This document shows, piece by piece, positions 17,427-26,222 of a stretch of DNA of 64,000 nt. Origin of the DNA: Poseidonocella sp. HB161398 (GTDB lineage: Bacteria > Pseudomonadota > Alphaproteobacteria > Rhodobacterales > Rhodobacteraceae); the NCBI RefSeq assembly GCF_005870025.1, contig NZ_VATA01000009.1, forward strand, positions 1 through 64,000. Direction: 5' to 3'. Numbering within the stretch: position 1 is the first letter of the stretch; each line of letters opens with the position of its first letter. The translations under genes and the position numbers were made by a program. The notes beneath the pieces are model-generated. The model saw nothing but the letters and a program-made list of their open reading frames with translations, was not told where the DNA came from and searched no databases.

Positions 17427-18488
17427 TCAGTCGCGCCGGCCCAGATCCGCGATTGCGCCGCAGAGCCCGAGCGCCAGCTCCAGCCCGCGGCCGGTGGCCA
17501 TCACCATCTGCGGCAGCACCATCCATTCCAGCGACCAGGCGGCGCCGGAGCGCTCCTGCTCATGGACCAGCGCCTGGTGCATGGCCGAGACCTGCACCGC
17601 GTTGAACCGCGCCAGCGTTACCAGCAGTTCGGCCGAGACCGGGTTCTGCTTGTGCGGCATCGCCGAGGACCCGCCGCCGCCGGCGAGCTTCAGCTCGTCG
17701 ATGCCCTGCAGCGCCATGATCGCCGCGTCCTGGCCCATCTTGCCCAGCGTCCCGGAGACCAGCGACAGCCAGGAGGCGTATTCCGCCATCCCGTCGCGCA
17801 TCGCCTGCCAGGATTTCGCCGTCGGCGCGAGGTCGAGTTCGGCCGCGAGCCGGCCCGAGATCTCGTCTGCCTTGTCGCCGGAGGCCGCGCGGTCGCCGGC
17901 AGCCCCGCCGAATTGCAGGCATTCCAGCCGCGGGCGCAGTTCGGCCAGCCGGTCGAGATGCGCGTCGAGCGGCAGCGCCCAGGTCAGGACCCGGTCCTTC
18001 ACCGTGATCGGCATCGCCGCCTGCATCCGCGTCCGCCCCATCAGCGGCCGGTCGCCGAAGCGCCCGATCAGCAGGTCCAGATCCGACCGGAGCCGGCCCA
18101 GCTTCGCCGCCAGCAGGTCGTTCGCGGCCTTCAGCGACAGGATCGTCGCCGTGTCCATCACGTCCTGCGAGGTCAGCCCCTTGTGGAGCGCGGCCTGCGC
18201 CTCGGCATCGACGGCCTGCTTCAGCTCGCGCACCAGCGCGGCGACCACGACCCCGTCCTGGGCCATGCCCGCGCGCAGCGCCGACATCCCGGGCTTGGCC
18301 GAGAGGATCTGCGCCGAGGCCCGTGCCGCCAGGGCCGGCTCAACCTTGCCGGCTTCGCCGAGCACGCGGGCATAGGCGGCCTCCATCTCCAGCATGTGGC
18401 GCAGCGTGGCCTCGGGCGACAGCAGCGCGGCCAGATCCGGCTCGGCGAAGAGGCCGCCGAGCCAGGGATGATCGAAGACCGAGATCAT
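17427..18488 (-). CDS. pcaB: 3-carboxy-cis,cis-muconate cycloisomerase
   Basis: The 353-residue product belongs to the fumarase/aspartase superfamily, shown by the signature GSSAMPHKQNPVSAELL and by TSQDVMDTAT. It converts 3-carboxymuconate, made by PcaGH, to 4-carboxymuconolactone. It is shorter than the roughly 400-450 residues of many homologues, lacking a C-terminal extension. The start at 18486-18488 overlaps the stop of the preceding gene (ATGA). It is the last gene of the six-gene pca operon. Confidence 0.9.
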   Translation of the reverse strand: MISVFDHPWLGGLFAEPDLAALLSPEATLRHMLEMEAAYARVLGEAGKVEPALAARASAQILSAKPGMSALRAGMAQDGVVVAALVRELKQAVDAEAQAALHKGLTSQDVMDTATILSLKAANDLLAAKLGRLRSDLDLLIGRFGDRPLMGRTRMQAAMPITVKDRVLTWALPLDAHLDRLAELRPRLECLQFGGAAGDRAASGDKADEISGRLAAELDLAPTAKSWQAMRDGMAEYASWLSLVSGTLGKMGQDAAIMALQGIDELKLAGGGGSSAMPHKQNPVSAELLVTLARFNAVQVSAMHQALVHEQERSGAAWSLEWMVLPQMVMATGRGLELALGLCGAIADLGRRD

Positions 18489-19357
18489 GCGGCCGGACGC
18501 AGACCCAGGATCTCGCGCGCCTGCGCGAGCGTCGCGACGGGCCGCTCGTACTTCTCGCACAGATCCGCCGCACGCTTGATCAGCGCCGCGTTGGAAGGGG
18601 CGAGCCTGTCCTTGTCGAGGCGCACGTTGTCCTCGAGCCCGGCGCGGGTATGGCCGCCCGCCGCGATCGCCCATTCGTTGACGATCAACTGCTTGGCGCC
18701 GATCCCGGCCGCGCACCAGTTGGCCCCCGGCGCCCGGCGCTTCATCGTCTCGACATAGATGTCGAAGATCTCCTTGTCGGCCGGCATGGCGTTCTTCACG
18801 CCCATGACGAACTGGACATAGAGCTTGCCGTAGAGCTTGCCGGCCTCCTGCATGCTGATCGCCTGCAGGATGTGGCTGAGGTCGAAGGCCTCGATCTCGG
18901 GCTGGATCTCGTATTTCAGCATTTCCGAGGCGAGCCAGTCGACCAGATCCGGCGGGTTCTCGTAGACCCGGGTCGGGAAGTTGTTCGAGCCGACCGAGAG
19001 CGACGCCATGTCGGGGCTCAGCGGCAGCATGCCGCCGCGGGTCGTGCCGGCGCCCGAACGGCCGCCGGTGGAGAGCTGCACGATCACGCCGGGGATGTGC
19101 TTTTCCAGCTCTTCCTTCAGCCGCGCGAATTTCTCCGGGTCCGAGGTCGGGGACTCGTCGTCATTGCGGACATGGGCGTGAATGATGGAGGCTCCCGCCT
19201 CCACCGCTTCATGGCTCGACTCGACCTGCTCCGAGATGGAGATCGGCACCGCCGGGTTGTTCGCCTTCTTGGGCAGCGACCCGGTGATGGCACAGCACAG
19301 GATGCAGGGTTTCCCTGCAACCGACTCAGGCTCAGACGTCGAAAAAGATGGTTTCAT
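18485..19357 (-). CDS. Beta-keto acid cleavage enzyme (BKACE, DUF849)
   Basis: The product, about 290 residues, begins near CILCCAITGSLPKK and carries IHAHVRNDDESPTSDPEKF, whose H-x-H binds the catalytic metal ion. VIVQLSTGGRSG and the C-terminal GIGAKQL match the 3-keto-5-aminohexanoate cleavage family, which condenses a beta-keto acid with acetyl-CoA. It sits between pcaG and pcaB, so a beta-keto acid from ring cleavage such as 3-oxoadipate is a natural candidate substrate, but this is inference. The only credible in-frame start is the ATG at 19355-19357, which overlaps the end of pcaG by 26 bases. The start is not fully certain. Confidence 0.82.
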   Translation of the reverse strand: MKPSFSTSEPESVAGKPCILCCAITGSLPKKANNPAVPISISEQVESSHEAVEAGASIIHAHVRNDDESPTSDPEKFARLKEELEKHIPGVIVQLSTGGRSGAGTTRGGMLPLSPDMASLSVGSNNFPTRVYENPPDLVDWLASEMLKYEIQPEIEAFDLSHILQAISMQEAGKLYGKLYVQFVMGVKNAMPADKEIFDIYVETMKRRAPGANWCAAGIGAKQLIVNEWAIAAGGHTRAGLEDNVRLDKDRLAPSNAALIKRAADLCEKYERPVATLAQAREILGLRPAA

Positions 19358-19943
19358 TGTCACCCTGCAGATAGATGTCGAAGGTGTAGGTGTCACCTTC
19401 GCGTTTCGCCATCAAGGTAGGGATCCTTACCTTGTGCTCGACCCGGGCGAGGATCGGGTCTTCGGCATTCGCCTCTGCCTCGTCCTCGAAATAGACCCGC
19501 GTCGACAGGCCGATATTGATGCCGCGGGCGACGATCCACATGGTGATATGAGGCGCCTGCAGGCGGCCGTCGGGGAAGGGCACGCGGCCCGGCTTGACGG
19601 TCTCGAAGGTGTAGACCCCGGTCTCGCCGTCGGTGGGCTGGCGGCCCCAGCCGGTGAAGGCGGGATCGGCCGTGCCGCGGCGCTCGACCGGTGAGTTGAA
19701 GAGCCCGGCGGCATCGGCCTGCCAGATCTCCAGCATCGCGTCGCGCAAGGGCGTGCCCGACCCGTCGAAGACGCGGCCCTTGAGCGTGATCTTCTCGCCC
19801 TTGGCCTCGCCCGTGATCATCGACTTGCCCAGATCCTCGGGATAGACGCCCTCGATCCCGGCAAAGGTCGGGACACAGCCGATATGGACATAGGGGCCCG
19901 CGGTCTGCGACGGGGATTCCTTCAGGAAATTAAGCGGCTGCAT
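19332..19943 (-). CDS. pcaG: Protocatechuate 3,4-dioxygenase alpha subunit
   Basis: The 203-residue product starts with ESPSQTAGPYVHIGC, contains LEIWQADAAGLF, and ends with a beta-rich core (RIPTLMAKREGDTYTFDIYLQG). It is the alpha subunit, which lacks the iron ligands, and pairs with PcaH to open the ring of protocatechuate between the two hydroxyl groups. Its start overlaps the pcaH stop (TGATG), consistent with coupled synthesis of the two subunits in equal amounts. Confidence 0.93.
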   Translation of the reverse strand: MQPLNFLKESPSQTAGPYVHIGCVPTFAGIEGVYPEDLGKSMITGEAKGEKITLKGRVFDGSGTPLRDAMLEIWQADAAGLFNSPVERRGTADPAFTGWGRQPTDGETGVYTFETVKPGRVPFPDGRLQAPHITMWIVARGINIGLSTRVYFEDEAEANAEDPILARVEHKVRIPTLMAKREGDTYTFDIYLQGDNETIFFDV

Positions 19944-20683
19944 CAGTTCCCCTCCTTGCGGTTCTCGAACATGGTCGAGCGGCGGCCGCGCAGCGTGATG
20001 TCGAACTTGTAGGCGCGCGAGTCCATCGGGACGGAGTTGTTCATGTCCAGGGGCGCCACCAGCTGGCCGATGGCCGCCTGGTCGCGGATCGTGTTCACGA
20101 TCGGGCAGATGGCGATATGCGGGTCGCCCTCGAAATACATCTGGGTGATCAGCCGCTGGGCGAAGCCCGCGCCGAAGATCGAGAAGTGGATATGCGAGGG
20201 GCGCCAGTCATTCACGCCATTCGGCCAGGGATAGGGGCCCGGCTTGATGGTGCGGAACTGGTAGTAGCCGTCCGCGTCGGTGATCGCCCGGCCGCAGCCG
20301 CCGAAATTCGGGTCGAGCGGCGCCAGGTAGGTGTCCTTCTTGTGGCGGTAGCGGCCGCCCGCATTGGCCTGCCAGAATTCCACCAGCGTGCCCGCGACGC
20401 CGCGGCCGCGCTCGTCCTGGACCCGGCCATGGACGATGATCCGCTCGCCGATGGCGCTCGCGCCCGGCTGGGCGAAGTTCAGCACCAGGTCGTTGTCGAG
20501 CTCGCCCAGCATGTTGTGGCCGAAGGTCGGGCCCGAGATCTCGCCCAGGGTCGGGTCGAAGCTGATCTTCGCCCGCTGCGGCGACCGCAGCACGCTGGTC
20601 TTGTAGCCGGGCGTCAGCGCCGGCGGATGCCAGTCGAGGTCGCGGGGATAGAACGCCCCGGTTTCTGGGGGATTGTTATGCAT
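19943..20683 (-). CDS. pcaH: Protocatechuate 3,4-dioxygenase beta subunit
   Basis: The 246-residue product carries the iron-binding elements of the beta subunit: [18 protein letters not shown] with a tyrosine, [16 protein letters not shown], and the histidine pair in [11 protein letters not shown]. Together with PcaG it performs the first ring-cleavage step. The ATG has GGAGG 7 bases upstream and overlaps the pcaC stop by 8 bases. Confidence 0.94.
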   Translation of the reverse strand: MHNNPPETGAFYPRDLDWHPPALTPGYKTSVLRSPQRAKISFDPTLGEISGPTFGHNMLGELDNDLVLNFAQPGASAIGERIIVHGRVQDERGRGVAGTLVEFWQANAGGRYRHKKDTYLAPLDPNFGGCGRAITDADGYYQFRTIKPGPYPWPNGVNDWRPSHIHFSIFGAGFAQRLITQMYFEGDPHIAICPIVNTIRDQAAIGQLVAPLDMNNSVPMDSRAYKFDITLRGRRSTMFENRKEGN

Positions 20684-21062
20684 TGGACTCCTCCATCTGC
20701 GCGAGCGTTTCCTTGATGATCTTGTTCGCGTGGTTTGCCGCCGGAACCCCGGCGTAGATGGCGACGTGCAGCATCGCTTCTCTTATGTCCTCCGGGCTGG
20801 CCCCGGTATTCTTCGAGGCGCGCACATGCATGGCGACCTCGTCCCACTGTCCCAGGGCGGCCAGCAGCGCCAGCGTGATCATCGAACGTTCGCGTTTCGA
20901 GATCTGCGGGCGCGACCAGACATGGCCCCAGGCGGATTCTGTGATGAGATTCTGGAACGGCTCGTCGAATGCCGTCTTGTTCGCTTCGGCGCGGTCCACA
21001 TGGGCGTCGCCGAGGACGGAGCGGCGCGTCGCCATCCCCTGTTCGTAGCGGGTCTGGGTCAT
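20676..21062 (-). CDS. pcaC: 4-carboxymuconolactone decarboxylase
   Basis: The 128-residue product is a small helical protein of the carboxymuconolactone decarboxylase family. [24 protein letters not shown] carries the conserved histidine region, and [19 protein letters not shown] follows. It removes CO2 from 4-carboxymuconolactone to give the enol-lactone substrate of PcaD. It is not fused to PcaD as it is in some bacteria. The start overlaps the pcaD stop (ATGA). Confidence 0.93.
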   Translation of the reverse strand: MTQTRYEQGMATRRSVLGDAHVDRAEANKTAFDEPFQNLITESAWGHVWSRPQISKRERSMITLALLAALGQWDEVAMHVRASKNTGASPEDIREAMLHVAIYAGVPAANHANKIIKETLAQMEESNA

Positions 21063-21868
21063 TCCAGGCTCTCCTTGATCCTGTCGAGATGCAGGGCGAC
21101 GAGATGCGCGACCTCGTCGGGGAACTCGATCCCCGGCAGGTGCCCTGCCTTGGCAATGGTTTCATAGGCCGATCCGGGGATCAGCGCGGCCATCTCGGCG
21201 ACCAGCGCGGGCGGGGTCGACCCGTCCTCCTCGCCCGCGATGCAGAGCGTCGGCACGGTCACCGCCTCGGCCGCCAGGGTGAAATCGGTGTCGCGGATCG
21301 CGGCGCAGGTGCCGGTATAGCCCTCGACCGGCGTCCGGATCAGCATGTTGCGGTAGCCGGCCAGCTGCGTCGGAAAGCCCTCGCGGAAGCCGGCGGAGAA
21401 CCAGCGTTCGAGGATCGGGGTGGCCAGCGCCTCGATCCCCTCGTCCTTGATGGTGCGGATGCGGGCGGCCCACATCTCGGGGGTGCCGATCTTGTGCGCG
21501 GTGTTCGACAGGATCAGCCCAGTCACCAGGTCGGGCCGCGCGGCCGAGAGCCCCAGCGCGATCTGCCCGCCGACCGACAGGCCCAGCACCACCGTGCGCT
21601 TCGCGCCCAGCAGGTCCAGCAGCGCCGCCAGATCGGCGACATGGTCGGCCATGGTGATGCCGTCGCCCAGATCGCTCAGCCCGTGGCCGCGCTTGTCGTA
21701 GCAGACGAAGCGGACATCCGGGGCCTTCGGCGCCAGATGGGCCAGCACGTCATCCCAGGTGCGGAAATCCGTCCCGAGGGAATTCACGAAGACCAGGGTC
21801 AGCGCGGCATCCTTCGGCCCCGTCACCCGAACATGGAGCGTGATGTCATTGGCAGTGATGAACGGCAT
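21059..21868 (-). CDS. pcaD: 3-oxoadipate enol-lactonase
   Basis: The 269-residue product is an alpha/beta hydrolase with the nucleophile elbow LGLSVGGQIAL (serine), an acid region around CIAGEEDGSTPP and the catalytic histidine in AKAGHLPGIE. It hydrolyses the enol-lactone to 3-oxoadipate. I chose the ATG at 21866-21868 because GGGAG is 7 bases upstream. An extension of 22 codons upstream lacks a ribosome site and would run into the operator. It is the first gene of the operon. Confidence 0.92.
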   Translation of the reverse strand: MPFITANDITLHVRVTGPKDAALTLVFVNSLGTDFRTWDDVLAHLAPKAPDVRFVCYDKRGHGLSDLGDGITMADHVADLAALLDLLGAKRTVVLGLSVGGQIALGLSAARPDLVTGLILSNTAHKIGTPEMWAARIRTIKDEGIEALATPILERWFSAGFREGFPTQLAGYRNMLIRTPVEGYTGTCAAIRDTDFTLAAEAVTVPTLCIAGEEDGSTPPALVAEMAALIPGSAYETIAKAGHLPGIEFPDEVAHLVALHLDRIKESLE

Positions 21869-21897
21869 TGGATTCTCCCTGGACCGAGGTGTGGCAT

Positions 21898-21939
21898 ATG
21901 ATTTAGGGCATGTGTAATAATTTCTCAGCCCCAAATCAT
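21898..21939. promoter_or_regulatory. Inverted-repeat operator between pcaD and pcaQ
   Basis: ATGATTTAGGGC (21898-21909) and GCCCCAAATCAT (21928-21939) are inverted copies matching at 11 of 12 positions across an 18-base AT-rich spacer. The position, between a LysR gene and the divergent operon it probably controls, suggests the PcaQ binding site. It does not match the rhizobial PcaQ consensus that I know. Confidence 0.55.
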
Positions 21940-21951
21940 AGCGGATGAGTT

Positions 21952-22872
21952 ATGCGTCTATCCGGCCGTCTCAACATGCGTCACCTCGAATTGTTCGTCG
22001 AGGTCGCCCAGCGGAAGAGCGTCAGCCGCGCGGCGGAGGCGCTGAACCTGACCCAGCCGGCCGTCAGCCGGACCCTGCGCGAGCTGGAGGAGCTCTGCGG
22101 CAAGCCCTTGTTCGAGAAGCACGGGCGCGGCATCCGCCTGTCGCCCTTCGGCGCGATCTTCCTGCGCCATGCCGGCGCCAGCCTCGCCGCCGCGCGCGAG
22201 GGGCTGGCCGCGCTGCAGAGCCTCGACCCCGGACAGGGCCCGCCCCTGCGCATTGGCGCGCTGCCCACGGTGCTGGCCACGATCCTGCCCAAGGCCGTCG
22301 CCGCCTACCGCGCCGAGGGGCCGGGCGCGCGGCTCTCGGTCTCCTCGGGATCGAATCTGGTGCTGCTGAACGACCTGCGCGAGGGCCGGCTCGATCTGGT
22401 GGTCGGCCGCCTGCCCGCCCCCGAGAACATGGCCAATGTCTCCTTCGAGCCGCTCTACCGCGAGCGGGTCGTCGTCGTCGTCGCGGCGGGCCATCCGCTG
22501 GCCGAAGCGACACTGCTGACCGCCGACGACCTGGCGCGCTTCCCTGTGCTGCTGCCCGGCCCCGGCTCGATCATCCGGCCCTTCGTCGAACGGCTTCTGC
22601 TGGAGCAGGGGCTCGTTCCCCCCGCCGACGCGATCGAGACCGTCTCGCCCAGCTTCGGCTGGGCCTGCGTGAAGCAGGCGGAGGCGATCTGGTTCATCTC
22701 GCGCGGCGTGGTCGAGGCGCATCTGGCTCAGGGCGAGTTCGCCGAGCTGCCGATGGATACCGGCACGACGATCGGCTCGGTCGGGCTCTGCACCCGGATC
22801 GACAAGGCGCCCGGCCCGTCCGTCACCCGTTTTGCCGCGCTGCTGCGCCGGCTCGCCAAGGACAGCGACTGA
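21952..22872 (+). CDS. pcaQ: LysR-family regulator PcaQ
   Basis: The 306-residue product has a LysR helix-turn-helix (FVEVAQRKSVSRAAEALNLT, then QPAVSRTLRELEELCG) and a periplasmic-binding-protein-like effector domain. The divergent neighbour is the pca operon, and LysR regulators named PcaQ activate these genes in Rhizobiales and Rhodobacterales in response to 3-carboxymuconate-type intermediates. The ATG at 21952 has only a weak ribosome site. The next in-frame ATG at 21976 would remove eight residues. Confidence 0.85.
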   Translation: MRLSGRLNMRHLELFVEVAQRKSVSRAAEALNLTQPAVSRTLRELEELCGKPLFEKHGRGIRLSPFGAIFLRHAGASLAAAREGLAALQSLDPGQGPPLRIGALPTVLATILPKAVAAYRAEGPGARLSVSSGSNLVLLNDLREGRLDLVVGRLPAPENMANVSFEPLYRERVVVVVAAGHPLAEATLLTADDLARFPVLLPGPGSIIRPFVERLLLEQGLVPPADAIETVSPSFGWACVKQAEAIWFISRGVVEAHLAQGEFAELPMDTGTTIGSVGLCTRIDKAPGPSVTRFAALLRRLAKDSD

Positions 22873-22967
22873 AGCAGCGCTGGCGGCGAAGCGCCGCGCG
22901 CGTCACTATGATCGGCACGGCGGCCGCTCCCGCGGGATAGGCTGCGCCGAAACGGAAGGGACCAGAC

Positions 22968-23927
22968 ATGGCACGGATCAAGGCAGGCGAGATCACGCTG
23001 GGACAGCGGCAATGGGGAGACGGCCCGATCCCCGTGCTCTTCATCCATGGCAACCTGGCCAGCAAGGACTGGATCGAGGTCGCCGCCCAGTGGTTTCCGC
23101 CGGACATGAGCGTCTATGCCGTCGACTGGCGCGGCTGCGGCGACAGCGACCGGCCGACGCCCGACGACAATTACGACAACTACTCGATCACCCAACATGC
23201 CGAGGACATGCTGGCGGCGATGGACACGCTGGGCATCGGCTGCTGCCACCTCGTCACGCATTCCACCGGCGGGATCATCGCCGCGCGGATGCAGCTGATC
23301 GCGCCGGAGCGGATCGGCCGGATCCTGCATCTCGACCCGGTCTCGCCGATGGGCATCCGCTTCGAGGAAAGCTCGATCGCCGCCTTCCGCGCGATGGAGC
23401 AGTCGAAGCAGACCACCCGCGCGGTGATGGCCAATGCCGCCTCCTCGCTCTTCCAGGCGGACAGCTTCCTGCCCGGCAAGATGCCGAAATTCCGCGACGG
23501 GATCGACCACCTGCAGTCGATGTTCGAGAAGGTGATCGACCAGACCTTCACCGCCGGGCACGGCATCTGGCTGGGCACGCCGCTGAACCTGACCAAGGAG
23601 GCGGAATCGGGCGAGCTGGCGGCGCAGATGGACAAGCTGGTGCACGAGACGCTGATCGTCTGGGGCCAGCAGGACGGGATCATCCAGCAGGCCGACATGC
23701 GCGCCATGGCCGAGGCGCTGCCGGATGCGCGACTGGTCGAGGTGCCAGGCGTGGGCCATTCGATGAATATCGAGGCGCCGCAGATGTTCGCGGGCTATGT
23801 CGCGGGCTTCCTGTCGGGGATCCGTCCGGCGCCGCCTGCCTGCCTCTCCGAGGGCGCCGGCGCGCCGGCTCAGGAGCCGGAGGAGCGGTCGCCGCGCGTC
23901 CTGTGGTGGCACAGCCGCACGGCATAG
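22968..23927 (+). CDS. Alpha/beta-fold hydrolase
   Basis: The 319-residue product has an oxyanion loop FIHGNLASKDW, the nucleophile elbow VTHSTGGIIA (serine flanked by His and Thr) and a catalytic His in GVGHSMNIEAPQ. The family covers esterases, lactonases and dehalogenases, and the substrate is unknown. It lies downstream of pcaQ on the same strand, 95 bases away. The last 35 residues (from about GIRPAPPACLSEG) look like a run-on tail and overlap the convergent ydcF-like gene by 58 bases. Confidence 0.75.
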   Translation: MARIKAGEITLGQRQWGDGPIPVLFIHGNLASKDWIEVAAQWFPPDMSVYAVDWRGCGDSDRPTPDDNYDNYSITQHAEDMLAAMDTLGIGCCHLVTHSTGGIIAARMQLIAPERIGRILHLDPVSPMGIRFEESSIAAFRAMEQSKQTTRAVMANAASSLFQADSFLPGKMPKFRDGIDHLQSMFEKVIDQTFTAGHGIWLGTPLNLTKEAESGELAAQMDKLVHETLIVWGQQDGIIQQADMRAMAEALPDARLVEVPGVGHSMNIEAPQMFAGYVAGFLSGIRPAPPACLSEGAGAPAQEPEERSPRVLWWHSRTA

Positions 23928-24415
23928 ACCGGCAGGGCCAGCAGCTCGCGCAGCGCCGCCTTCAGCCAGCGGTCGGTCCGGCCGACATGCCAGACCGGCC
24001 GCGCGCGGGCGCGGATGCCGAACCAGCGGAAGCTCAGCACCGCGCGCGGCGCGTGGTAGCTGTCGGTGACGACCAGCGCGCGGGTCAGGCCATGGGCCGC
24101 CATCAGCCGGGCGGAGAAAAGCGCGTTTTCCAGGGTGGAAGTGGAGGCGTCCTCGCAGAGGATGCGGGCCGGCTCGATCCCGGCTGCAACCAGCGTGTCG
24201 CGGATCACGATTGCCTCGGCAGGCGGTTCCCTGCCCCAGCCGCCCGAGCCGATCACCGTCGCGCCGGGATGGCGGCGGGCCAGCTCCGCGCCGCGGGCGA
24301 TGCGGCGCGCGAGGGCCGGGCTGGGCCGGCCGCCGCGCCAGACCGCCGCGCCGAGAATGACGATGGCGGTCTGATTGTCACCGGGCGCGGCACCTAGTGC
24401 GCGGCACCCGCTCAC
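23870..24415 (-). CDS. YdcF/SanA-like DUF218 protein
   Basis: The 181-residue product starts near TAIVILGAAVWRGGRPS and contains VIGSGGWG, DASTSTLENA and LVVTDSYHAPRA, the conserved core of DUF218 (YdcF, ElyC, SanA). These proteins are linked to envelope functions, though the biochemical role is unclear. No strong signal peptide is seen. The most likely start is a GTG at 24413-24415, five bases after the grpE stop. A TTG further upstream is an alternative. It is probably the third gene of a hrcA-grpE unit. Confidence 0.7.
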   Translation of the reverse strand: MSGCRALGAAPGDNQTAIVILGAAVWRGGRPSPALARRIARGAELARRHPGATVIGSGGWGREPPAEAIVIRDTLVAAGIEPARILCEDASTSTLENALFSARLMAAHGLTRALVVTDSYHAPRAVLSFRWFGIRARARPVWHVGRTDRWLKAALRELLALPVYAVRLCHHRTRGDRSSGS

Positions 24416-24419
24416 CGGA

Positions 24420-25052
24420 TCACGCCGGGGTGGACGAGACGCCAACCTGCGCCGGACGCAGCAGGCGGTCGCGGATCATGAAGCCCTCGGCCATCACCTG
24501 GATGATGTCGCCGGCCTTGGTGTTCGGCACCGGTGCCTCGAACATCGCCTGGTGCACCTGCGGGTCGAACTTCTCGCCGACCTCCGGCGCGATCCGGGAG
24601 ATGCCGTGCTTGCCGAAGATGTTGACCAGCTCGCGCATCGTCAGCTCCACGCCCTCGATCAGCGCGGCATGCTCGGCCTTCTGCTCTTCGGTGATCGATT
24701 CGATCGCCCGCTTCATGTTGTCGTAGACGGGCAGCATGTCCCGCGCCAGCTTGGTGCCGCCGTACATCTCGGCGTCCTTGCGGTCGCGCTCGCCGCGCTT
24801 GCGGGCGTTTTCGGCCTCGGCAAGGGCGCGCATCATGCGGTCGCGATATTCGTCGCGCTCGGCAATGACGGCATCCACGTTCGGGCCCAGCTCCACTTCG
24901 GCGGGCGCCTCGTCTTCGGTCAGCGTGTCGCCATCTGCGGCCTCTGCCTGGCGCTCATATTCGCGGGCCAGCGCCTCGATGTCGATGGTATCCTCGGCTC
25001 CGGCTCCGGGCATGTCCTCGAACGCACCCTTTTCCTTCTTCGGATCCGCCAT
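24420..25052 (-). CDS. grpE: Nucleotide exchange factor GrpE
   Basis: The 210-residue product has an acidic disordered N-terminus, a long coiled-coil (AVIAERDEYRDRMMRALAEA) and a C-terminal beta domain (GEKFDPQVHQAMFEAP, GDIIQVMAEGFMIRDRLLRPAQV). It releases ADP from DnaK. It follows hrcA by 11 bases on the same strand, a heat-shock arrangement common in Rhodobacterales. dnaK-dnaJ are at a separate locus. Confidence 0.96.
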   Translation of the reverse strand: MADPKKEKGAFEDMPGAGAEDTIDIEALAREYERQAEAADGDTLTEDEAPAEVELGPNVDAVIAERDEYRDRMMRALAEAENARKRGERDRKDAEMYGGTKLARDMLPVYDNMKRAIESITEEQKAEHAALIEGVELTMRELVNIFGKHGISRIAPEVGEKFDPQVHQAMFEAPVPNTKAGDIIQVMAEGFMIRDRLLRPAQVGVSSTPA

Positions 25053-25063
25053 GATCTCTCCTC

Positions 25064-26122
25064 TTATCCCCGGCCGGACAAGATGCGCCCGACCAGCTGT
25101 GCCGTATAGTCCACGATCGGCACGATGCGTCCGTAGTTGAGACGCGTGGGCCCGATGACCCCGACCGCACCGATGATTTTCCGATCAGCGTTCATATAAG
25201 GAGACACCACCAAAGAGGAACCCGAAAGTGAGAAAAGCTTGTTCTCGGACCCGATAAAAATGCGCACACCCTCGCCCTCCTCGGCCAGTTCGAGGAACTC
25301 GGCGATGTCGCGCTTGCGCTCGAGGTCGTCGAACAGCGTCCGGATGCGGTCCAGGTCCGCCGCGTCGCCGTCGAGCAGATTCGAGCGGCCCCGCACGATC
25401 AGCCGCTCCGACTCGGATCCCTCGTCCGCCCAGACCGCCAAGCCGCTCTCCACCAGCGCCTGGGCAAGCACGTCGATCTCGCGGCGGCGCTGCTTCATCT
25501 CCGCCTCGATGACATGGCGTAGCTCGCCCAAGGTGCGGCCCTCGGCCAGCGCGTTGATGAAATTCGCCGCCTCGCGCATCGCGCTGGGGGTCACGCCCGG
25601 CGGCGGGCTGAAGATGCGGTTCTCGACATGGCCGTCCGCCATCACCAGCACCACCAGCGCGCGGTCGGGCGCCAGGCTGACGAATTCGATATGGCGGACC
25701 GGTGCCTCCTGCTTGGGCGCCAGCACGACGCTGGCCCCGTGAGTCGCCCCCGAGAGCGCGGCGCCGATCTTGTCGAGCACCGAGCCCACGTCGCCCTTGG
25801 TGTCGCCCACCGTCGATTCGATCGCCAGCCGGTCGGTGTCCTTTAGGTTCTCCACCTCCATGAAGCCGTCGATGAACATCCGCAGGCCGAGCTCCGTCGG
25901 GATGCGCCCGGCCGAGATATGGGGGCTGTTCAGCAGCCCCATGAATTCCAGGTCCTGCATCACGTTGCGGATCGTCGCGGCGCTGACCTTCTCCTCCATG
26001 GAGCGGGTCAGCGTGCGCGAGCCCACCGGCTCGCCTGTCTCGAGATAGCCCTCGACCACGCGGCGGAACACCTCCCGCGAGCGGGCATTCATGTCAGGGA
26101 TGGGGGTCTTGTCATTCTTCAT
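25064..26122 (-). CDS. hrcA: Heat-inducible transcription repressor HrcA
   Basis: The 352-residue product has an N-terminal winged helix (RREVFRRVVEGYLETGEPVGSRTL-like segment, then SAATIRNVMQDLEFMGLL) and the C-terminal HrcA domain (SPYMNADRKIIGAVGVIGPTRLNYGRIVPIVDYTA). It represses class I heat-shock genes through CIRCE operators. I found no CIRCE element in this window, so its targets (typically groESL) are elsewhere. The start is set at the ATG at 26120-26122. A longer frame upstream overlaps the divergent rph promoter. Confidence 0.93.
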   Translation of the reverse strand: MKNDKTPIPDMNARSREVFRRVVEGYLETGEPVGSRTLTRSMEEKVSAATIRNVMQDLEFMGLLNSPHISAGRIPTELGLRMFIDGFMEVENLKDTDRLAIESTVGDTKGDVGSVLDKIGAALSGATHGASVVLAPKQEAPVRHIEFVSLAPDRALVVLVMADGHVENRIFSPPPGVTPSAMREAANFINALAEGRTLGELRHVIEAEMKQRRREIDVLAQALVESGLAVWADEGSESERLIVRGRSNLLDGDAADLDRIRTLFDDLERKRDIAEFLELAEEGEGVRIFIGSENKLFSLSGSSLVVSPYMNADRKIIGAVGVIGPTRLNYGRIVPIVDYTAQLVGRILSGRG

Positions 26123-26166
26123 TGCTGCGTGAGCTTGCCGGCTCCTTGATGAGGCGTCAATCGGCC

Positions 26167-26194
26167 TTGAAAATACATATGTGCGGCAGATAAG
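26167..26194 (+). promoter_or_regulatory. Likely sigma-70 promoter of rph
   Basis: TTGAAA (26167-26172) and GATAAG (26189-26194) are 16 bases apart, about 30 bases before the rph start. The preceding C gives CTTGAAA, so RpoH recognition is conceivable, but the -10 does not fit it. Confidence 0.4.
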
Positions 26195-26222
26195 GCTGCG
26201 GCAACCCAGGAAAGGAAGACCG

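Noticed and set aside
26123-26222. CIRCE operator before hrcA
   Set aside because: No TTAGCACTC-N9-GAGTGCTAA-like repeat is present. The AT-rich part fits a promoter instead.
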